From an uncultured Lachnospiraceae bacterium (lineage in GTDB: Bacteria > Bacillota > Clostridia > Lachnospirales > Lachnospiraceae), in assembly GCA_946544235.1 (NCBI GenBank), contig CAMNMC010000060.1, forward strand, positions 1 to 38,547: a stretch of DNA of 38,547 bases, in the 5' to 3' direction. Position 1 is the stretch's first letter. The number at the start of each line of letters is the position of its first letter. Under the pieces are notes generated by a model. It was not told where the DNA came from. It saw only the letters and a list, made by a program, of their open reading frames with translations, and did not search any database. The position numbers and the translations under genes are program-made. Below are positions 34,442 through 38,547 of the stretch, piece after piece.

Positions 34442-34519
34442 GGTGACATGAGAGTAAACAATTCCTTGGCATAGTTGCGGTTTTGTTGCACCCTGCATGT
34501 TATGTTAATGCCAGTACAT

Positions 34520-34596
34520 TAAGCAGCGAGTATAAGAATCCCCCTGAAGGCGTATTCTTGCTACGCCTGAAGGGGTATTTTTATGCTCGCTGCTTA
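34520..34596 (+). terminator. Long hairpin ending the Wadjet operon
   Basis: TAAGCAGCGAG (34520-34530) pairs perfectly with CTCGCTGCTTA (34586-34596). The inner AGGCGTA/TACGCCT and TCCCC/GGGGA-type pairs are separated by two tandem G-A mismatches. TATTTTTAT follows the inner stem. It is a likely terminator of jetABCD. The TACGCC...GGGGTAT part recurs at 37013-37030. Confidence 0.7.
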
Positions 34597-34621
34597 GGTT
34601 AGTGATATAGGAGGAGAACCC

Positions 34622-35425
34622 ATGTCGCGAAATTCACAATATTTTTATGAAATGGTTATATATGATAGTAACTACAAGTCGATAATGGCCGGTATCGTGC
34701 CGCGTATTCAGAGCCTTGCTAAATCCGATGAATTTAAAGCGGCTATAGGAACCATGGGTGAGACGGCGTCAAAGGCTCTTGATATTCTGGCCGAACTTGC
34801 GAAGTGCGGAGAGTTTGCCAAGATGAATGTTCAGAATGTATTTGACAGAGTCAATGAAGTTCGTTCGTCTAAGAATGCGCGTTATAAGAATATACGTCTC
34901 CATCAGTATGGAGCAATGAGTCTGGTGGATCATACCAATTCAGATGATGAAATAAAGAAAGCGTCTTACTATTCAAGTATTCGTTATCCTGATGGAAGAC
35001 GTCCGAGAGAGATCATCCCGAGAAAGGTATTTGAAGGCTATCCGAGTGGGGATATGTCCAAGCTTCCGTTATGGATGCCGGCTCGTGGAAAAACATTTAT
35101 GACGGTCAAAGATGCCGTTAACGGTCTCAAAGACTTCATAAGGAATGGACACAGAGAGAAAACACATAATGCCGTAAAATGTGGAATAGCATTAGCACTC
35201 GCTCTTCCTGAGACAAATATGTATTATCTGAAGATCGGTACGCGTGTCGGAAAGGCCACGGCTGTGGTAGATTCCGGAGCTCTGCAGAGTAATATGCATA
35301 AATATCTGAGTGATCCGGCGGTTGACAGGCTTTCCGAAATGTACAGAGCACCTCATTCCAGAGATGGTCTTACCGATGAATTGGGAAGTCCGTTCTCAAT
35401 CAAACATGATGTCCTCAGGGCGTAG
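34622..35425 (+). pseudogene. Unknown protein, probably interrupted by TAG
   Basis: A 267-residue frame with a strong ribosome site (AGGAGGA) encodes a soluble protein I do not recognise. It has a helical N-terminus (GTMGETASKALDILAELAKC) and a central RRPREIIPRKVFEGYPSGDM. The frame ends in TAG at 35423-35425. Coding-like, charged sequence (EQIKRDMRNEAKQNQEINNK) continues in frame for 34 more codons, so the TAG probably replaced GAG. The tail then runs into the antisense of the next minus-strand gene. It may be a truncated gene; the function is unknown. Confidence 0.5.
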
Positions 35426-35907
35426 CTTGAGCAGATCAAGAGGGATATGAGGAATGAAGCAAAGCAGAACCAGGAAATAAATAACAAAAAACCGGTGTAT
35501 TGTATAGGAACATTGAAACGAGGAATCTGAACCTCCAGCCACTTAGGATCAAATGCAGGGGCGTTAAGCTTCTGGTCTGCTATATTCTTTTCAAGGTTCC
35601 GCTGGTCTGCAAGTCTCTTATTTCTGGCCGCAGTAAGTACAGCTTCTTCCTCGTTGCTTCTGTTTTTCGCCTTGTTCTGGAGAGAAACCAGATTCAGCTG
35701 CTTAGGAAGGATCGTTTTTTCATTCTTATAGAATCCGTCAGTAAGCTGCATACGGTACTGTGCATTTTCATCGGGGATGTCTATACCACCGGTAGTTCCG
35801 ATAGCGGTTCCGGTCTGATGGCGGTCGTCAAGGAAAAGACCCTGAGATTGTTTTGCATTAACTATGAGTTTGCCATCGGCTCCTACAGTCGTATTAGGAG
35901 TAGGCAC
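35353..35907 (-). pseudogene. C-terminal part of the papain-like gene, after an in-frame TGA
   Basis: This frame is exactly in phase with the peptidase gene upstream (36813-35953) and separated only by TGA at 35953-35955. The codons between (IEDIKLSKEGNIIYNVPTPN) also look genuine. It encodes LNLVSLQNKAKNRSNEEEAV and a NAPAFDPKWLEVQIPRFNVP segment. Beyond about 35490 it becomes the antisense of the opposite gene (LLFISWFCFASF...), so the true stop has been lost. It is probably one gene broken by a TGG to TGA change and a 3' deletion. Confidence 0.5.
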
Positions 35908-35952
35908 GTTGTATATTATATTTCCCTCTTTGGAGAGCTTGATATCCTCGAT

Positions 35953-36813
35953 TCAGTTGAGCATGAGTGCATCGGCGTTCTCGCCGTTAAGAGCCGGACC
36001 TAAAAGGGTATTAATATTCTCCTGGTGTGTGAAGTCAGGGTCGTCTCCGGCATCTGGATTAGGCATGGAATTCTTGTAGGATATGATGTCTCCTTCTATT
36101 CCGGTGATGGTAATATAATGTCCGTCCTTCATAAGTCCGACCGGAGAACCGTGATCCCTGATCGCAGAGATGATCTGCTGCTTTATAGCCTTGATTGCTG
36201 CAGCGGTATACTTTTCCTTCTCTTCGGGATTCAGAGGAGCGTTGCCCTTATATTTTCTGTATGACCAGATCTCTGTGCTTCTGATCATGGTATCAGGCAG
36301 GAGGTCTAATGCAAGGTCGCCCATGTCCAGCATATTGAGAGGAACGTCAGAATTCATCTCGGTGTCAGATTCAAGACTATAAGGCTCGTTATCTGTCTTG
36401 GCAGGTCTGTAAGCACGGATATCCTCCTGAGTGAGGTTTTTTATGCCTCGGTTCTGGAGTACAAGATTATAGAAGCATGACCAGCATCCGAAACCACCTG
36501 TCTGGAAGGAAGGCTGGCTGATGCCTGAAATAGTATAAAGCCCGAGTTCGTCCATGCTGAGAACGTCAGCTTTGACAGGCTGGTAAGTCCCGTTGGCAAC
36601 CTGATTCTTCACATTATCTATCGTAGAGTTGATCTTCTCCAGACTGGCCATATGATGACTGAGGTTATCGCGTTCCTTCTGGGACAGCTCGTTTCCGTGC
36701 TGAGCCAGATAATCGTTGATCACTTTAGGGTCAGCGGTGTTTCGTATATTTTCAGGGACTTTTGTGGTATTGACATCTAAATATTCCCAACTATTCTTTT
36801 TGATATCAGGCAT
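35953..36813 (-). CDS. Papain-like cysteine peptidase domain protein, truncated by TGA
   Basis: The 286-residue product has a papain-like (C39-like) core. The catalytic cysteine is in GGFGCWSCFYNLVLQNRG (about residues 106-123), and the histidine is in DGHYITITGIEGD with a following SYKNSMPNPD that can supply the third residue. The N-terminal 95 residues are helical and of unknown fold. AGGAGGT lies eight bases before ATG 36813. No signal peptide is seen. Proteins of this fold include bacteriocin-type processing peptidases and toxins; which applies is not decided. The in-frame TGA at 35953 cuts off a further 130 or so codons. Confidence 0.6.
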   Translation of the reverse strand: MPDIKKNSWEYLDVNTTKVPENIRNTADPKVINDYLAQHGNELSQKERDNLSHHMASLEKINSTIDNVKNQVANGTYQPVKADVLSMDELGLYTISGISQPSFQTGGFGCWSCFYNLVLQNRGIKNLTQEDIRAYRPAKTDNEPYSLESDTEMNSDVPLNMLDMGDLALDLLPDTMIRSTEIWSYRKYKGNAPLNPEEKEKYTAAAIKAIKQQIISAIRDHGSPVGLMKDGHYITITGIEGDIISYKNSMPNPDAGDDPDFTHQENINTLLGPALNGENADALMLN

Positions 36814-36850
36814 AGCTTTTACCTCCTGAAAGTATTCATTCTATCGATTC

Positions 36851-37045
36851 GAGTGCTTCGCATATACATATGCCCCTTCTGCACCATAATTCTGCAAGCA
36901 GAATTATGCATGCATCACATTGTGATGCATGTGGTCCACTTCGTGTCCCGTGTCATTCACTACGTTCATGATAGCAATATGCTACGCATATTACTACCTA
37001 GTTGTAGCTAAAATACGCCTTCAGGGGTATGCTTATCCGCGAAGC
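36851..37045. repeat. Multi-hairpin intergenic element
   Basis: Between the peptidase gene start and the GH13 gene, outer arms GCTTCGC (36855-36861) and GCGAAGC (37039-37045), with partly matching flanks, enclose a run of hairpins. These are ATAATTCTGC/GCAGAATTAT (36886-36907), ATGCATCACA/TGTGATGCAT (36910-36930), AATATGC/GCATATT (36976-36992), and CTAC/GTAG (36994-37007). The rest of 36814-37185 shows no gene. The design resembles the element at 18.1 kb. Confidence 0.65.
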
Positions 37046-37185
37046 GTAACACACTATAGATAATATAGCACGTAAAGTGCAACAAATCCGCAACGAGGCA
37101 GGTAATTGTTCAAATGGTAAAAGAAATATTTTCTTGAAATCCACCTTATTTTGTTAGATAATATGGGGAGTGGGGAGTAATAATT

Positions 37186-38547
37186 ATGGTAGAACAGAGT
37201 TCACAGAGTGTAATCAATTATATTTACAGCTATAAGCCAATCATTAATTATGGGGCGCTTTTCAGTGACGGCACTGAGCGCTTCAGGAGTCCGGCTGAGC
37301 CGAAAACCGGAGACGAGGTGACGCTTCGTTTCAGAACCGCAAGGGATAATGTGGACTACGTTTATCTCATCTATAACGGTCAGCGTTTTCCGATGAAGAA
37401 AGCCGAGACTGATCATCTGTTTGATTTCTACGAGATAACCCTTCCTCCTCTCGAGGGCAGGGGTTATTATCATTATGAGATTGGTTCCGGAAATGTAACA
37501 ATTTACTATAATAAGCTCGGTATCGTGAGAGAGCCTGAGGAGGAATACAGCTTTACGCTGATTCCGGATTTCTATGTTCCGGAGTGGGCGAAGGGTGCTG
37601 TGTTTTATCAGATATATGTGGATCGATTCTGCAATGGCGATCCTTCAAATGATGTTCTCACGAATGAATACAAATACATCGGCCGTCCGGTAAATCATGT
37701 TGATGACTGGAACAAGATACCGGATGCTATGGATGTTGGCAATTTCTACGGCGGTGATCTGAAGGGCGTTATGGATAAGCTCGATTACCTGAAGGATCTG
37801 GGAATCGATGCGATATATTTTAATCCGCTTTTCGTATCTCCTTCCAATCATAAATACGATATTCAGGACTACGACTATATCGATCCGCATTTCGGGCAGA
37901 TAGTTTCCGACCACGGAGAACTGCTCGGCGAGAGCGGTAACAATATGGATGCCACAAGATATATCGACAGGGTGACAAATAAGGCTAACCTGGAGGCTTC
38001 CAATCAGCTTTTCATTAAGCTTGTTGAGGAGGCTCATAAGAGGGGCATAAAGGTTATCCTGGATGGTGTATTTAACCATTGCGGTTCCTTTAATAAGTGG
38101 CTGGACCGCGAGAGGATATATGAGAGAAGTGAGGATTATGAGAAGGGTGCATACACGGATCAGGACAGTCCTTACAGGAGCTTCTTCAAGTTCCATGATC
38201 ATTTTGCATGGCCTTACAACGGCAGCTACGATGGCTGGTGGGGACATGATACGCTTCCTAAGCTTAATTATGAGGAGTCTCCTAAGCTCCACGATTATAT
38301 AATGGAAATAGGTAAAAAATGGGTTTCTCCGCCGTTCAACTGTGATGGCTGGAGACTTGACGTTGCGGCGGATCTCGGTTCCTCTGAGGAGTATAACCAC
38401 CGCTTCTGGCGTGATTTCAGAAATGCAGTCAGAAGCGCCAATCCAAATGCGATCATTCTTGCGGAGCATTATGGCAATCCAAAGCCTTGGCTTATGGGCG
38501 ACCAGTGGGATACCATCATGAATTACGGAGCCTTCATGGAGCCGATC
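37186..38547 (+). CDS. GH13 alpha-amylase/neopullulanase family enzyme, 5' part
   Basis: This gene starts at ATG 37186 after GGGGAG and runs off the window, giving 454 codons. The N-terminal 120 residues look like a CBM34-type beta domain (VTLRFRTARDNVDYVYLIYN). The GH13 barrel follows: AVFYQIYVDRFCNGDP, GGDLKGVMDKLDYLKDLGI, region I DGVFNH, region II GWRLDVAAD (nucleophile Asp) and region III ILAEHYGNP (acid Glu). It hydrolyses alpha-1,4 (perhaps alpha-1,6) glucans. No signal peptide is seen, so it probably acts in the cytoplasm on imported maltodextrins alongside GlgP. Confidence 0.93.
   Translation, partial: MVEQSSQSVINYIYSYKPIINYGALFSDGTERFRSPAEPKTGDEVTLRFRTARDNVDYVYLIYNGQRFPMKKAETDHLFDFYEITLPPLEGRGYYHYEIGSGNVTIYYNKLGIVREPEEEYSFTLIPDFYVPEWAKGAVFYQIYVDRFCNGDPSNDVLTNEYKYIGRPVNHVDDWNKIPDAMDVGNFYGGDLKGVMDKLDYLKDLGIDAIYFNPLFVSPSNHKYDIQDYDYIDPHFGQIVSDHGELLGESGNNMDATRYIDRVTNKANLEASNQLFIKLVEEAHKRGIKVILDGVFNHCGSFNKWLDRERIYERSEDYEKGAYTDQDSPYRSFFKFHDHFAWPYNGSYDGWWGHDTLPKLNYEESPKLHDYIMEIGKKWVSPPFNCDGWRLDVAADLGSSEEYNHRFWRDFRNAVRSANPNAIILAEHYGNPKPWLMGDQWDTIMNYGAFMEPI

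Noticed and set aside
35953-35955. TGA read as selenocysteine in the papain-like gene
   Set aside because: No SECIS-like hairpin is seen right after the TGA, and the context (LN-stop-IEDIKL) does not resemble a selenoprotein active site; a TGG to TGA change is simpler.
36851-37007. CRISPR array
   Set aside because: The hairpins differ from one another in sequence and there are no regular repeats with spacers or cas genes.
37645-38469. Long open frame on the minus strand within the GH13 gene
   Set aside because: The plus strand carries the intact GH13 catalytic regions; the antisense frame is hydrophobic by codon mirroring only.

Overview
The window looks like chromosomal DNA from a low-to-mid GC anaerobic Firmicute, most likely a Lachnospiraceae member close to Butyrivibrio. 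This rests on gene content and order (hup, rqcP, divIC, tilS, hpt, ftsH; metY-cysK; glgP and a GH13 amylase), strong AGGAGG ribosome sites, sigma-A promoters and many rho-independent terminators. No tRNA, rRNA or CRISPR array was seen.

Layout. 1-7.7 kb is an accessory cluster of small stress and resistance-type genes: a WYL regulator, a GyrI-like protein, several GNAT acetyltransferases (one with a YoaP tail, one tandem), DinB-like proteins and a LysR regulator. Broken GNAT pieces lie between the intact genes. 7.7-11.2 kb holds a lipoprotein with an HExxH motif, an ATP-grasp protein of the sugar-transfer type and a membrane GGDEF diguanylate cyclase. 11.2-14.6 kb is a sulfur assimilation unit: an Rrf2 regulator with three cysteines, then metY and cysK. 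Their leader encodes a 41-residue Met/Cys-rich peptide followed by mutually exclusive antiterminator and terminator stems. 14.9-16.5 kb has a PTS_EIIC_2-type membrane protein and a VanZ-like protein. 16.6-22.1 kb is the conserved hup-rqcP-divIC-tilS-hpt-ftsH block, without yabP, yabQ or spoIIE, which suggests a non-sporulating lineage. 22.5-26.1 kb has an AraC regulator divergent from glycogen phosphorylase.

26.1-34.6 kb is an AT-richer defence-type island. It holds a DUF234-type AAA ATPase with a paired palindromic leader, then a complete Wadjet system (jetA, jetB, jetC, jetD) that ends in a strong hairpin. 34.6-37.1 kb has two convergent genes of unknown role, one with a papain-like cysteine peptidase fold. 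Each is interrupted by a single in-frame stop, and they are flanked by hairpin-rich intergenic DNA. From 37.2 kb a GH13 glycosidase runs off the window end.

How the genes work together. MetY and CysK fix sulfide into homocysteine and cysteine. They appear to be controlled twice: by a repressor site over the promoter and by translation-coupled attenuation. GlgP and the GH13 enzyme belong to alpha-glucan use. JetABCD forms an SMC-like plasmid-sensing and cleaving complex. The most novel signals are the Met/Cys leader attenuator, the covarying palindrome pair before the DUF234 gene, and the dispersed multi-hairpin intergenic elements.
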